From Streptomyces sp. NBC_00370 (GTDB taxonomy: Bacteria; Actinomycetota; Actinomycetes; Streptomycetales; Streptomycetaceae): a stretch of 64,000 bases of DNA. The position numbers and the translations under genes were made by a program. Each line of letters opens with the position of its first letter. Position 1 is the first letter of the stretch. The DNA lies in assembly GCF_036084755.1 (NCBI RefSeq), contig NZ_CP107968.1:5976501-6040500 (forward strand), read 5' to 3'. Under the pieces are notes generated by a model. That model was not told where the DNA came from. It saw only the letters and a list, made by a program, of their open reading frames with translations, and searched no databases. This document shows positions 33,522 through 42,544 of the stretch, in pieces.

Positions 33522-34226
33522 ATGACGGTGCAGCGCTCAGAGGTGACGGACGAGTACGTGCCCGCGCGGGCACGCGTCCCGGTGGTGCCGGCGCCCGCCG
33601 GGGCCGTGACGCCCCCGGTGCCCGCGGGGCCCGTCCGGGATTTACGCGCCAGGGGCGGCCGGGTGCCGGGCGGCCTGGTCTTCGCCCCGGGGGACGTGAT
33701 CGTGGTGTCCGGGCTGCCCGGCAGCGGCAAGTCGACCCTGATCCGGCGTACGGCGGCGAGCGGCGCCATCGACTCCCAGGACGCCAGGGACCGCTGGGCG
33801 CGCCGGCTGCCGGGACCGCTGCCGTACGCGCTCTACCGCCCGCTGGTCAGGATCGCCCACTACGCGGGGCTGCGCCGCGCGCTGCGCTCGGGCGAGAGCG
33901 TCGTCGTGCACGACTGCGGCACCCAGACCTGGGTACGGCGCTGGCTGGCCCGCGAGGCCCGCAGGCGCGGCCGGCGCCTGCATCTCGTCCTGCTGGACGT
34001 ACCGCCCGAGGTGGCCCGGGAGGGGCAGCGCGAGCGCGGCCGTGGAGTCTCCGGCTACGCCTTCGCCCGGCACCGCCGCGCGGTGCGCGGGCTGCTGACG
34101 GGCGCCGAGGCGGGCAAGCTGCCGCCCGGCTGCGCCACGGCGGTGCTGCTGGACAGGGCCGCGGCGGGCGCGCTCGGCAGCATCGCGTTCACCGCCCCCG
34201 TCCCACCAGGGCAGTCACGGAGTTAG
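33522..34226 (+). CDS. P-loop NTPase (AAA/zeta-toxin-like kinase fold)
   Basis: A 234-residue cytosolic protein. After a Pro/Val/Ala-rich leader of about 50 residues comes the strand and P-loop VIVVSGLPGSGKSTLIRR, then a short core with a Walker-B-like SVVVHDCGTQTWVRRWL and HLVLLDVPPEVAREGQRERG. This resembles the small ATP/GTP-binding AAA or kinase proteins near zeta-toxin folds; no antitoxin gene accompanies it. GGGGGA precedes the ATG. Codon 41 is TTA (33642-33644), so it is a bldA-dependent gene expected late in development. The substrate is unknown. Confidence 0.7.
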   Translation: MTVQRSEVTDEYVPARARVPVVPAPAGAVTPPVPAGPVRDLRARGGRVPGGLVFAPGDVIVVSGLPGSGKSTLIRRTAASGAIDSQDARDRWARRLPGPLPYALYRPLVRIAHYAGLRRALRSGESVVVHDCGTQTWVRRWLAREARRRGRRLHLVLLDVPPEVAREGQRERGRGVSGYAFARHRRAVRGLLTGAEAGKLPPGCATAVLLDRAAAGALGSIAFTAPVPPGQSRS

Positions 34227-34277
34227 GGTGCTGCGGCAGCGCCGAAAACAGGGGCGGGACAGGGGCGAGGAGAAGCA

Positions 34278-35024
34278 GTGAACACAGCGTGGCCGGCCAA
34301 CGAGCTGGAAGAGGTGCTTGCCGCATCGCTCGGCAATCCGGCGGCCGGCGGCCGGCTGGTCGAAGTGCTCGGACGCAGCGCGCTCTGGGTGCCGCTGCCG
34401 AACGGCGGCGGACCCGACAGCCCCGGCCTCGACCTGCCGACCGTCGAACTGGAAGGCGCCGCCTACGTGCCGGTGTTCAGCTCGGAGCAGCAGTTCCTCA
34501 GCTGCGCCGGCGCCCATATGCCGTTCACCGTCGCGCCCGCCGTCGAGTTCGCCCGCGGGCTGCCCCCGCAGCTCGGGCTCGCCGTCAACCCCGGCGGCAC
34601 GGTCGGCGCTCCGCTGCCGCCGGCCGCCGTCGCCGAGCTGTGCAAGTCCGGGCGCACCCCGCTCGACGGACCGGCCGGCGGCGGCCGGGTCAAGCTCTTC
34701 GAGCCGGACTGGCAGGAGGAGCCCGTCGACTTCCTCGCCGCCGCCGCCGGGGAGTTCGAGGCGTCCGGGCTCGTCCTGTCCGCCCGCCGCACCCTCGCCA
34801 GCGTCGAGGGAGGCGCGCCGCAGCTCTTCGTCGGCGTACAGCTCTCCTCGTGGGAGGCCGTGGACCGCGAGGTGCCCATGGACGCGCTCGGCCGGGCGCT
34901 CGGCCGGGTCCAGGTCGGCTGGCAGGTCAGTCTGATCCTGCTCGACGTGGCGCAGGGCGATCCGGTCGCCGACTGGATGCTGGAGCGGGTGCGGCCCTTC
35001 TACCAACGGATCCATCCGCACTGA
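34278..35024 (+). CDS. SseB-like protein (enhanced serine sensitivity family), first copy
   Basis: A 248-residue soluble protein with an N-terminal SseB domain (ELEEVLAASLGNPAAGGRLV, then VELEGAAYVPVFSSEQQF) and an SseB C-terminal domain (LFVGVQLSS, then VSLILLDVAQGDPVADWMLE). SseB was named for altered serine sensitivity in E. coli; its molecular role is unknown. Its place beside sdaA, glyA and gcvT fits a link to serine/glycine metabolism. GGGGCGAGGAG lies upstream of the GTG start at 34278. Confidence 0.75.
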   Translation: MNTAWPANELEEVLAASLGNPAAGGRLVEVLGRSALWVPLPNGGGPDSPGLDLPTVELEGAAYVPVFSSEQQFLSCAGAHMPFTVAPAVEFARGLPPQLGLAVNPGGTVGAPLPPAAVAELCKSGRTPLDGPAGGGRVKLFEPDWQEEPVDFLAAAAGEFEASGLVLSARRTLASVEGGAPQLFVGVQLSSWEAVDREVPMDALGRALGRVQVGWQVSLILLDVAQGDPVADWMLERVRPFYQRIHPH

Positions 35025-35156
35025 TTCCCCCGCACCCGCGGGGAACTGACGGGGCGACGGGTACATGTACGCATCCTGCGGGCCCCGGCGCGCCGCTTAT
35101 GCGCAGCACACACCCGCCGTCAAGTCTGTGTCAGTACCGCCCCCTAAGCTGGTTTG

Positions 35157-35204
35157 ATGGCGGGGGAGCAGGGCCGGATCGACGAGGGGCGGGACCAGGA
35201 GTGA
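35157..35204 (+). CDS. Possible 15-residue leader peptide coupled to second SseB-like gene
   Basis: An ATG at 35157 opens a frame reading MAGEQGRIDEGRDQE and stopping at 35202-35204. The stop TGA overlaps the GTG start of the SseB-like gene (GTGA). No ribosome binding site stands out before the ATG, but the mRNA could be leaderless. It may be a translational-coupling leader or a chance frame. Confidence 0.3.
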   Translation: MAGEQGRIDEGRDQE

Positions 35205-35992
35205 GCGCGTCAGGCACCGCGGCGGCCGGGCAGGTGGAGCAGATGCTGCGCCAGGTGACGCCCGGACGGTACGACGCGTACGAGGCGCTGCTCCAGGCTC
35301 TCGCCGACGGCACGACGGGCCAGGTGTGGATGCTGCTCTGGCACGGCCAGGCGGGCTCCCCCGACGCCCAGTACGGGAACATGGAAGTGGACGGCCTCGG
35401 CTACGCGCCCTGCGTCACCTCCGCCCAGGAGCTCTCCGTCAGCGGCTGGACCCGGGCGCACGAAGTGGTCACGGGCCGTGACATCGCCCGCGCCCTCTAC
35501 CCCGACCGCTGGGGGATCTGGCTCAACCCGCACGCCCCCGGCGGCGGTGTCGGGATCCCCTGGCTGGATCTGCGCCGGATCGCCACCGGGCTCGACCGGA
35601 TGCCGGCGGGACCGCTGCGGCTCTCCGAGCCCGCCGTCGAACTGCCGCAGTTCTACGCGCTGCTCACGCAGAACGCGCACCGCACGCCCGCGGTCCGCTC
35701 GCTGCGCCGCGCCTGGGTGCAGCCGGCGCTCGGCTCCCCGTACCTGACCATCGGGCTCGATCTCTACGACACGAGCCCGGCGTCGGTCGGCGCCGTCCGG
35801 ACGATGATGCAGCAGTCCGTCGCCGCCGTCCCGGACGGGCTGCCGGTCTCGACGGTCGCGATGTCGGACGAGTACGACCCGGTCACGATGTGGCTGCGCG
35901 CCAACTCCCGGCCCTTCTACGACCGGGACGCGCACGCCGGAGCACCGGCCACCGGATACGGGTACCCCCCGCCCGCGCCGCGCCCCTACTGA
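35201..35992 (+). CDS. SseB-like protein, second copy
   Basis: A 263-residue paralogue of the preceding gene. It has an SseB-like N-terminal domain (YEALLQALADGTTGQVWMLLWHGQ, TSAQELSVSGW, GIWLNPHAPGGGVGIPWLDL) and a C-terminal domain (YLTIGLDLYDTSPASVGAV to VTMWLRANSRPFYDRDA). The last 15 residues are Gly/Pro/Tyr-rich. The GTG start is chosen by homology length and by overlap with a short upstream frame; GAGGGG lies about 11 nt upstream. The two paralogues probably form one transcription unit. Confidence 0.7.
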   Translation: MSASGTAAAGQVEQMLRQVTPGRYDAYEALLQALADGTTGQVWMLLWHGQAGSPDAQYGNMEVDGLGYAPCVTSAQELSVSGWTRAHEVVTGRDIARALYPDRWGIWLNPHAPGGGVGIPWLDLRRIATGLDRMPAGPLRLSEPAVELPQFYALLTQNAHRTPAVRSLRRAWVQPALGSPYLTIGLDLYDTSPASVGAVRTMMQQSVAAVPDGLPVSTVAMSDEYDPVTMWLRANSRPFYDRDAHAGAPATGYGYPPPAPRPY

Positions 35993-36354
35993 GCAGTCAT
36001 ACTATTTTCCGGAGTTCGCGAACACCCCCACTTTGACCTGGCTTGAGGCCTATCGGCCCCATGTCCAATATGGGGGAATAGTGACCGAGTTGGTCCGCTG
36101 AGGCGATGCCCGTGTTCGGATAACGGAAACCCTCTCAGCGCATCACGGTTGAGTCACCATTCCCCGTCAGGGCTGGCGGGTGATCGCAAAGTGGCAGAAG
36201 ACTCCGTGCAGCACGTGGTCCGGCCCTGTGTCCGAGGCGCTCACAGCAGCAGCTTCCGATCCACCGGCGGACCACGCCTACCAGTGATGTGTAAGAGCCG
36301 CTACAGCGGCGGTCATGGGCCGGCCACCGTCGGCCGAGAGGGGTCTCCAGCGCA
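35993..36354. promoter_or_regulatory. 362-bp upstream region of the peptide-transporter operon
   Basis: No gene is apparent. The first 130 bp are AT-rich for this genome and include TTGACC (36033-36038) and a short inverted repeat CCCCAT-N7-ATGGGG (36057-36075). A promoter for the rightward ABC operon should lie here, but I could not define a convincing -35/-10 pair. GAGAGGGG lies just before the ATG at 36355. Confidence 0.4.
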
Positions 36355-37350
36355 ATGACGGCACCTATCGAGACCACCGGGTCGGCGGCGACAGTGCAGC
36401 CGGAAGCGGTCCTGGAGGGCGCCGGGAAGCAGATCGAGGGCCGTTCGCTCGGCCGGATCGCCTGGACGCGCTTCAAACGGGACAAGGTCGCCCTGACCGG
36501 CGGCGTCATCGTGATCCTGCTGATCCTCGTCGCCGTGCTGTCCAAGCCGATCCAGTCGGTGTTCGGTCTCGACCCGAACTCCTTCAACCAGAGCCTGGTC
36601 GATCCCACCCTGCTGGCGCCCAAGGGCAGTTTCGGCGGCATCAGCTGGGACCACCCGCTCGGCGTCGAGCCGCAGACCGGCCGGGACATCCTGGCCCGGA
36701 TCATCGAGGGCTCCTGGGTCTCGCTGGTGGTCGCCGCGGGATCCACCCTGCTGTCCGTCGTCATCGGCGTCGTGATGGGTGTGGTGGCCGGCTTCTACGG
36801 CGGTTGGGTCGACAGCGCCATCAGCAGGCTGATGGACACCTTCCTGGCTTTCCCCCTGCTGCTCTTCGCGATCTCCATCTCGGCCTCGCTCCAGGGCAGC
36901 GCCTTCGGACTGAGCGGCCTGACGCTGCGGATCGCGGTGCTGATCTTCGTGATCGGCTTCTTCAACTGGCCGTACATCGGCCGTATCGTCCGCGCCCAGA
37001 CGCTCTCGCTGCGTGAGCGCGAGTTCGTCGAGGCGTCCAGATCGCTGGGCGCCCGCGGACCCTTCATCCTGTTCCGGGAACTGCTGCCGAACCTTGTCGC
37101 GCCGATCCTCGTGTACTCGACGCTGCTGATTCCCACGAACATCCTCTTCGAGGCCTCGCTGAGCTTCCTCAGCGTCGGCATCGAACCGCCGCAGGCTTCA
37201 TGGGGCGGCATGCTCACCCAGGCGGTGGACCTCTACCAGGTCGATCCGATGTTCATGGTCATTCCCGGGCTGGCGATCTTCATCACCGTGCTGGCCTTCA
37301 ATCTGCTGGGGGACGGGCTGCGTGACGCACTCGACCCCCGTGGCAAGTAA
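36355..37350 (+). CDS. Peptide ABC transporter permease (DppC/OppC family)
   Basis: A 331-residue inner-membrane permease with about six membrane segments. After a 30-residue cytosolic leader and GRIAWTRFKRDKVALTGG, typical of OppC-type proteins, come the binding-dependent transport domain and the EAA loop EFVEASRSLGARGPFILFRE, which contacts the ATPases. The C terminus FNLLGDGLRDALDPRGK is typical of the family. It is first in a five-gene operon with binding protein, second permease and two ATPases. Confidence 0.92.
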   Translation: MTAPIETTGSAATVQPEAVLEGAGKQIEGRSLGRIAWTRFKRDKVALTGGVIVILLILVAVLSKPIQSVFGLDPNSFNQSLVDPTLLAPKGSFGGISWDHPLGVEPQTGRDILARIIEGSWVSLVVAAGSTLLSVVIGVVMGVVAGFYGGWVDSAISRLMDTFLAFPLLLFAISISASLQGSAFGLSGLTLRIAVLIFVIGFFNWPYIGRIVRAQTLSLREREFVEASRSLGARGPFILFRELLPNLVAPILVYSTLLIPTNILFEASLSFLSVGIEPPQASWGGMLTQAVDLYQVDPMFMVIPGLAIFITVLAFNLLGDGLRDALDPRGK

Positions 37351-37394
37351 TCGCGGCCATGCCGCACCGGACAACCGAGGGGGCTTTCCTCAGG

Positions 37395-39161
37395 ATGAAC
37401 AGCAGAAAGACGGCGGCGGCTATCGCCGCGGCGGTAGCGCTCGCGCTGGGCGCTTCTGCGTGCAGCAGCAGTGACTCCGGCGACAACAACAGCGGCAGCG
37501 GTGGCGGCGGCACCGCCAAGACCGACGCCGGTCTGACCAGCATCGTCAACAAGTCGGACAAGAAGGGGGGGACGGTCACCTACGAGCACTCCAGTGGTCC
37601 CGACTCCCTCGACCCCGGCAACACGTACTACGGCTGGGTCCAGAACTTCTCCCGTCTGTACGGGCGTTCGCTGGTCACCTTCAACCCGGCCCCGGGCAAG
37701 GACAGCCTGAAGATAGTCCCCGACCTGGCGACAGGTCTCGGCAAGGCGAGCCCGGACGCGAAGACCTGGACGTACACGCTCCGCAAGGGCGTGAAGTTCG
37801 ACGACGGCACGGTCATCACGTCCAAGGACGTCAAGTACGCCATCGAGCGCAGCAACTTCGCGCCCGAGGCCCTGTCCAACGGTCCGACGTACTTCAAGGC
37901 CTACCTTGAGGGCGGCGACAAGTACAAGGGTCCGTACAAGGACAAGAGCCCCGACGGTCTCAAGTCCATCGAGACCCCGGACGACTCGACGATCGTCTTC
38001 CACCTGAACAAGCCGTTCGCCGACATGGACTACCTGGCGGCGTTCTCGCAGACGGCCCCGGTGCCGCAGAAGAAGGACACCGGCGCCTCGTACGTCCAGC
38101 ACATCGTTTCTTCGGGCCCGTACAAGGTCACGAACTACAGCGAGAGCAGCGGCGCGACGCTCGTCCGCAACCCGGAGTGGGACCCGAAGACGGACCCGAT
38201 CCGCAAGGCTCTGCCGGACAAGATCGTCCTGAAGCTCAACGTGAACGCGACCACGGTCGACGATCACCTGCTGAACGACTCGATCACCGCTGACATCGCC
38301 GGTACCGGTCTGCAGTCGAAGACGCAGCCCAAGGTCCTGGTGAAGCCGGCGGAGAAGGCGAAGACGGACAACCCGTACGCGGGCGCGCTGCAGTACCTGG
38401 CGCTGAACGTCAACGTGAAGCCGTTCGACAACATCGACTGCCGCAAGGCCGTCCAGTACGTCACCGACAAGGCCGGCATGGTCGACTCCATCGGTGGCTC
38501 GGTCAAGGGTGACCCCGCGACCACGGTGATCCCGCCGAGCGTCGCCGGTTACAAGAAGTTCGACCTGTACCCGTCGGCCGGCAACAAGGGCGACGTTGCC
38601 AAGGCGAAGGCCGCGCTGGCCGCCTGCGGTAAGCCCAACGGCTTCACCACCACGCTGACCGCGCGCTCCGACCGTCCCGACGAGGTCACCGCCGCCACGC
38701 AGCTCCAGCAGAGCCTGAAGAAGATCAACATCACCGCGAACATCAAGACGTTCCCGGCTGACAAGTACTTCACGGACTTCGCTGGTGTCCCCGCCTGGGT
38801 GCACAAGAACAACGCCGGCATGATGATGATGGCGTGGGGTGCCGACTGGCCGACCGGCTACGGCTTCCTCGACCAGATCGTGGACGGTACGGCGATCAAG
38901 CCGTCGGGTGGCACGAACCTGATGGAGCTGAACGACCCGAAGATCAACGCCGCCCTGGTCAAGGCCATCGGCACGGTCGACACCACGGAGCGCAACGCCG
39001 CGTGGGGCGCCATCGACCAGCAGGTCATGGAGAACGCCTCGGTCGTCCCGCTCTTCTACCGCAAGAACCTGCTCTACCGTCCGGCCTCCGCGACCAACGT
39101 CACGGTGACCGACGCGTACCTCGGCATGTACGACTACGTGCTGATGAGCTCTAGCAAGTAG
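37395..39161 (+). CDS. Peptide ABC transporter substrate-binding lipoprotein (SBP family 5)
   Basis: A 588-residue extracellular binding protein. The signal peptide has a lipobox ALGASAC (Cys23) followed by a Ser/Gly/Asp-rich linker. Family signature residues occur in VTYEHSSGPDSLDPGNTYYG and YTLRKGVKFDDGTVITSKDV. The ATG at 37395 gives a standard signal; an in-frame ATG at 37359 would add 12 residues. It lies between the two permease genes, and a hairpin downstream may raise its level relative to the membrane parts. Substrate is likely oligopeptide; specificity cannot be told. Confidence 0.92.
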   Translation: MNSRKTAAAIAAAVALALGASACSSSDSGDNNSGSGGGGTAKTDAGLTSIVNKSDKKGGTVTYEHSSGPDSLDPGNTYYGWVQNFSRLYGRSLVTFNPAPGKDSLKIVPDLATGLGKASPDAKTWTYTLRKGVKFDDGTVITSKDVKYAIERSNFAPEALSNGPTYFKAYLEGGDKYKGPYKDKSPDGLKSIETPDDSTIVFHLNKPFADMDYLAAFSQTAPVPQKKDTGASYVQHIVSSGPYKVTNYSESSGATLVRNPEWDPKTDPIRKALPDKIVLKLNVNATTVDDHLLNDSITADIAGTGLQSKTQPKVLVKPAEKAKTDNPYAGALQYLALNVNVKPFDNIDCRKAVQYVTDKAGMVDSIGGSVKGDPATTVIPPSVAGYKKFDLYPSAGNKGDVAKAKAALAACGKPNGFTTTLTARSDRPDEVTAATQLQQSLKKINITANIKTFPADKYFTDFAGVPAWVHKNNAGMMMMAWGADWPTGYGFLDQIVDGTAIKPSGGTNLMELNDPKINAALVKAIGTVDTTERNAAWGAIDQQVMENASVVPLFYRKNLLYRPASATNVTVTDAYLGMYDYVLMSSSK

Positions 39162-39209
39162 TTACACCTGTCAATCGACAGCACCCCCCTGAAAGGCAGG
39201 TGAAGGCGT

Positions 39210-39244
39210 CGGGTCGGTCTGGCGTAATCCGCTGGACCGACCCG
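39210..39244 (+). terminator. Intercistronic hairpin after the binding-protein gene
   Basis: CGGGTCGGTC (39210-39219) pairs perfectly with GACCGACCCG (39235-39244) across a 15-nt loop in the 96-nt gap before the next permease. Such elements in ABC operons often stabilise upstream mRNA or attenuate downstream expression, matching the need for excess binding protein. Confidence 0.5.
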
Positions 39245-39257
39245 GCGCCGCACGGCT

Positions 39258-40268
39258 GTGGCTGCGTACATCATCCGACGCGTCTTCGCCGCGGTGTTGC
39301 TGCTGCTGGTGGTCAGCGCAGTCACATTCGCGATCTTCTTCCTCGTGCCCCGGCTCGGTGGTCAGACGACCGACTCGATGGCCGCCCAGTACGTGGGCAA
39401 GAGCCCCGACCCCGACGTCATTCGCGCGGTCAAGAAGAACCTGGGGCTCGACCTCCCGCTCTACGAGCAGTACTGGCACTTCATCAAGGGCATCGTGGTC
39501 GGCGCCAACTACAACTTCGGCCCCGACCCGGTCAGCTGCAACGCCCCCTGCTTCGGCTACTCCTTCAAGTCCCACGTGGCGGTCTGGCCCGAGCTGACTT
39601 CGCGTATCCCGGTCACGCTCTCGCTGGCCGTCGGCGCGGCTGTCATCTGGGTGCTCTCCGGTGTCGCCACCGGTGTGCTCTCGGCCCTCAAGCCGGGCTC
39701 GGTCTTCGACCGGCTCGCGATGACCATCGCCCTCGCCGGCGTCTCCCTGCCGATGTTCTTCACCGGCCTGGTCTCGCTGGCCCTGTTCAGCTTCCACTGG
39801 ACGATCTTCCCGAACAGCGGTTACATCCCGTTCGCCGACGATCCCGGCCAGTGGTTCCTGTCCCTGATCCTGCCCTGGTGCACGCTCGCCTTCCTCTATT
39901 CGGCTCTCTACGCGCGGCTCACCCGCGCCGGGATGCTGGAGACGATGAGCGAGGACTACATCCGCACCGCGCGGGCCAAGGGTCTGCGGGAGCGCAGTGT
40001 GGTCGTCAAGCACGGCCTGCGCGCCGCGCTCACCCCGCTCATCACCATCTTCGGCATGGACTTCGCGCTGCTCATCGGCGGCGCCGTCATCACCGAGAAC
40101 GTCTTCTCCTTCCAGGGGCTCGGCGCCTACGCCATCAACGGCGTCAGAAGCGCCGACCTGCCCAAGGTCATGGGTGTGACCCTGGTCGCCGCCTTCTTCA
40201 TCGTTCTCTGCAATCTGCTGGTGGACCTCGTGTACGCCGCGATCGACCCCCGGGTGAGGCTCTCATGA
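39258..40268 (+). CDS. Peptide ABC transporter permease (DppB/OppB family)
   Basis: A 336-residue permease beginning YIIRRVFAAVLLLLVVSAVTF, typical of OppB-type proteins, with six predicted membrane segments and the EAA loop YIRTARAKGLRERSVVVKHG. The external loop after the first segment includes two Cys residues (VSCNAPCFGY), which is less usual. The GTG start lies 14 nt after the hairpin. Its stop overlaps the next ATPase gene as ATGA. Confidence 0.92.
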   Translation: MAAYIIRRVFAAVLLLLVVSAVTFAIFFLVPRLGGQTTDSMAAQYVGKSPDPDVIRAVKKNLGLDLPLYEQYWHFIKGIVVGANYNFGPDPVSCNAPCFGYSFKSHVAVWPELTSRIPVTLSLAVGAAVIWVLSGVATGVLSALKPGSVFDRLAMTIALAGVSLPMFFTGLVSLALFSFHWTIFPNSGYIPFADDPGQWFLSLILPWCTLAFLYSALYARLTRAGMLETMSEDYIRTARAKGLRERSVVVKHGLRAALTPLITIFGMDFALLIGGAVITENVFSFQGLGAYAINGVRSADLPKVMGVTLVAAFFIVLCNLLVDLVYAAIDPRVRLS

Positions 40269-41299
40269 GCGACGCGCACAAGGAGTTCCTCTCGGTACGG
40301 GACCTCAAGATCCACTTCGACACCGACGACGGCCTGGTCAAGTCCGTCGACGGCGTCAGCTTCGATCTGAAGGCCGGCGAGACCCTCGGCATCGTCGGCG
40401 AGTCCGGTTCGGGCAAGTCCGTGACGTCCCTCGGGATCATGGGTCTGCACACCTCGGACCGGGCCCGGATCTCCGGTGAGATCTGGCTCGACGGCGAGGA
40501 GCTGATCGGCGCGGGCCGCGAGCGGGTGCGCGCCCTGCGCGGCCAGAAGATGGCGATGATCTTCCAGGATCCGCTGTCCGCGCTGCACCCCTACTACAGC
40601 ATCGGCGCGCAGATCGTCGAGGCGTACCGCGTCCACAACAAGGTGGACAAGAAGACCGCGAAGAAGCGGGCGATCGAGATGCTCGACCGGGTCGGCATCC
40701 CCGAGCCGGCCCGGCGCTACGACGACTACCCGCACCAGTTCTCCGGCGGCATGCGCCAGCGCGCCATGATCGCGATGTCCCTGGTCAACAACCCCCAGCT
40801 GCTCATCGCCGACGAGCCGACGACCGCCCTCGACGTCACCGTCCAGGCGCAGATCCTCGACCTCATCCGCGATCTGCAGAAGGAGTTCGGCTCCGCGGTC
40901 GTCATCATCACCCACGACCTCGGCGTCGTCGCCGAGATCGCCGACAAGCTGCTGGTGATGTACGCGGGCCGGTGCATCGAGCGCGGTTCGGCCGAGAAGG
41001 TCTTCTACCAGCCCCAGCACCCCTACACCTGGGGCCTGCTGGGTTCGATGCCCCGTATCGACCGGGAGCAGACCGACCGTCTCATCCCGGTCAAGGGGAC
41101 CCCGCCCAGCCTGATCAACGTCCCGAGTGGCTGCGCCTTCCATCCGCGCTGCCCGTACGCCGACGTACCCAAGGACAACATCACCCGCATCGAGCGTCCG
41201 GAGCTGCGGGAGATCACCGACGGGCACTTCTCCGCCTGCCACATGACGAAGGCGGAGCGGGAAAAGATCTGGACCGAAGAGATTGCGCCGAAGCTGTGA
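40265..41299 (+). CDS. Peptide ABC transporter ATP-binding protein (DppD/OppD family)
   Basis: A 344-residue cytosolic ATPase. Walker A is GESGSGKSVTS, the Q-loop region is MIFQDPLSALHPYYS, the signature is QFSGGMRQRAMIAM, Walker B is LLIADEPTTALD and the H-loop is VVIITHDLGVV. The C-terminal oligopeptide-transporter extension has the conserved cysteines of GCAFHPRCPYA and HFSACHM, known to bind a [4Fe-4S] cluster in DppD-type proteins. ATGA and GTGA overlaps couple it to both neighbours. Confidence 0.94.
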   Translation: MSDAHKEFLSVRDLKIHFDTDDGLVKSVDGVSFDLKAGETLGIVGESGSGKSVTSLGIMGLHTSDRARISGEIWLDGEELIGAGRERVRALRGQKMAMIFQDPLSALHPYYSIGAQIVEAYRVHNKVDKKTAKKRAIEMLDRVGIPEPARRYDDYPHQFSGGMRQRAMIAMSLVNNPQLLIADEPTTALDVTVQAQILDLIRDLQKEFGSAVVIITHDLGVVAEIADKLLVMYAGRCIERGSAEKVFYQPQHPYTWGLLGSMPRIDREQTDRLIPVKGTPPSLINVPSGCAFHPRCPYADVPKDNITRIERPELREITDGHFSACHMTKAEREKIWTEEIAPKL

Positions 41300-42495
41300 C
41301 TGATCAGACCGAACAGACCAAGAAGGTTCCGCACCAGCCTGCGGAGCGGTCGGCTGGCGGTTCCGGGCCTGAGCCGCTCCTCAAGGTCACGGGCCTGGTC
41401 AAGCACTTCCCGATCACCAAGGGTGTGCTCAAGCGCAAGGTGGGCGCGGTCCAGGCCGTGGACGGCCTGTCCTTCGACGTACGCCCCGGGGAGACCCTCG
41501 GCGTCGTCGGCGAGTCCGGCTGCGGCAAGTCGACCATGGGCCGGCTGATCACGCGGCTGCTCGAACCGACCGGCGGCAAGGTCGAGTTCGAGGGCAGGGA
41601 CATCACGCACCTGTCCACGGGCAAGATGCGGCCGATGCGGCGCGACGTCCAGATGATCTTCCAGGACCCGTACGGCTCGCTGAACCCGCGGCACACCGTC
41701 GGCGGCATCATCGGCACCCCCTTCCGGCTGCAGAAGGTCGATCCGCAGGGCGGGGTGAAGAAGGAGGTCCAGCGGCTGCTCGAACTGGTCGGCCTCAACC
41801 CCGAGCACTACAACCGCTACCCGCACGAGTTCTCCGGCGGTCAGCGCCAGCGCATCGGCATCGCCCGCGCGCTCGCCCTGAACCCGAAGCTCGTCGTCGC
41901 CGACGAGCCGGTCTCCGCACTGGACGTGTCGATCCAGGCGCAGGTGGTGAACCTGCTGGACGACCTGCAGAGCGAACTCGGCCTCACGTACGTGATCATC
42001 GCGCACGACCTGTCGGTCATCCGCCATGTCTCGGACCGGATCGCCGTGATGTACCTCGGCAAGATCGTCGAACTGGCCGACCGCGCCTCGCTGTACTCGA
42101 CGCCGATGCACCCGTACACCAAGGCGCTGCTCTCCGCGGTGCCGGTGCCGGACCCGAAGCGGCGCAACGCCAAGAGCGACCGGATCCTGATCACCGGCGA
42201 CGTGCCGTCGCCGATCTCGCCGCCGAGCGGCTGCCGCTTCCACACGCGGTGCTGGAAGGCGACGGAGATCTGCAAGACGACCGAGCCGCCGCTGATCCAG
42301 CTCGCGCCGGGACACCAGACGGCCTGCCACCACCCGGAGAACGCGCCGGACCAGCAGCCGCAGGAATCGGTCGAGTCGGTGACGCTGTCGGCTCCCGGGC
42401 CGAAGCCGTCCCTGGCGAAGCCGGAATCCCCGGCGGCCCCGGCGGCCCCGGCAGCCGCGGCGGACGAGACGCCCGAAGCGCCCGAGGCCAAGTAG
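41296..42495 (+). CDS. Peptide ABC transporter ATP-binding protein (DppF/OppF family)
   Basis: A 399-residue partner ATPase. Walker A GESGCGKSTMG, Q-loop MIFQDPYGSLNPRHT, signature EFSGGQRQRIGIAR, Walker B LVVADEPVSALD and H-loop VIIAHDLSVI are complete. The C-terminal extension has GCRFHTRCWKA. A Pro/Ala/Glu-rich tail of about 45 residues, beyond the normal family end, closes the protein. The GTG start overlaps the upstream stop (GTGA). It ends the operon; a strong hairpin follows. Confidence 0.94.
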   Translation: MTDQTEQTKKVPHQPAERSAGGSGPEPLLKVTGLVKHFPITKGVLKRKVGAVQAVDGLSFDVRPGETLGVVGESGCGKSTMGRLITRLLEPTGGKVEFEGRDITHLSTGKMRPMRRDVQMIFQDPYGSLNPRHTVGGIIGTPFRLQKVDPQGGVKKEVQRLLELVGLNPEHYNRYPHEFSGGQRQRIGIARALALNPKLVVADEPVSALDVSIQAQVVNLLDDLQSELGLTYVIIAHDLSVIRHVSDRIAVMYLGKIVELADRASLYSTPMHPYTKALLSAVPVPDPKRRNAKSDRILITGDVPSPISPPSGCRFHTRCWKATEICKTTEPPLIQLAPGHQTACHHPENAPDQQPQESVESVTLSAPGPKPSLAKPESPAAPAAPAAAADETPEAPEAK

Positions 42496-42507
42496 CGGAG
42501 CGGGAAC

Positions 42508-42544
42508 GGGGAGCACCGGACTGCACAATTGTCCGGTGCTCCCC
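42508..42544 (+). terminator. 14-bp perfect hairpin spanning the start codon of the next gene
   Basis: GGGGAGCACCGGAC (42508-42521) pairs without mismatch with GTCCGGTGCTCCCC (42531-42544) over a 9-nt loop. It lies 12 nt after the transporter operon, as a terminator would. However, its right arm includes the GTG start codon (42536) of the channel-like gene, so the same structure could block translation in readthrough transcripts. Confidence 0.6.

Noticed and set aside
33522..34226. Zeta-type toxin of a toxin-antitoxin module
   Set aside because: The P-loop region fits, but no antitoxin gene adjoins and the conserved zeta substrate-binding residues could not be identified.
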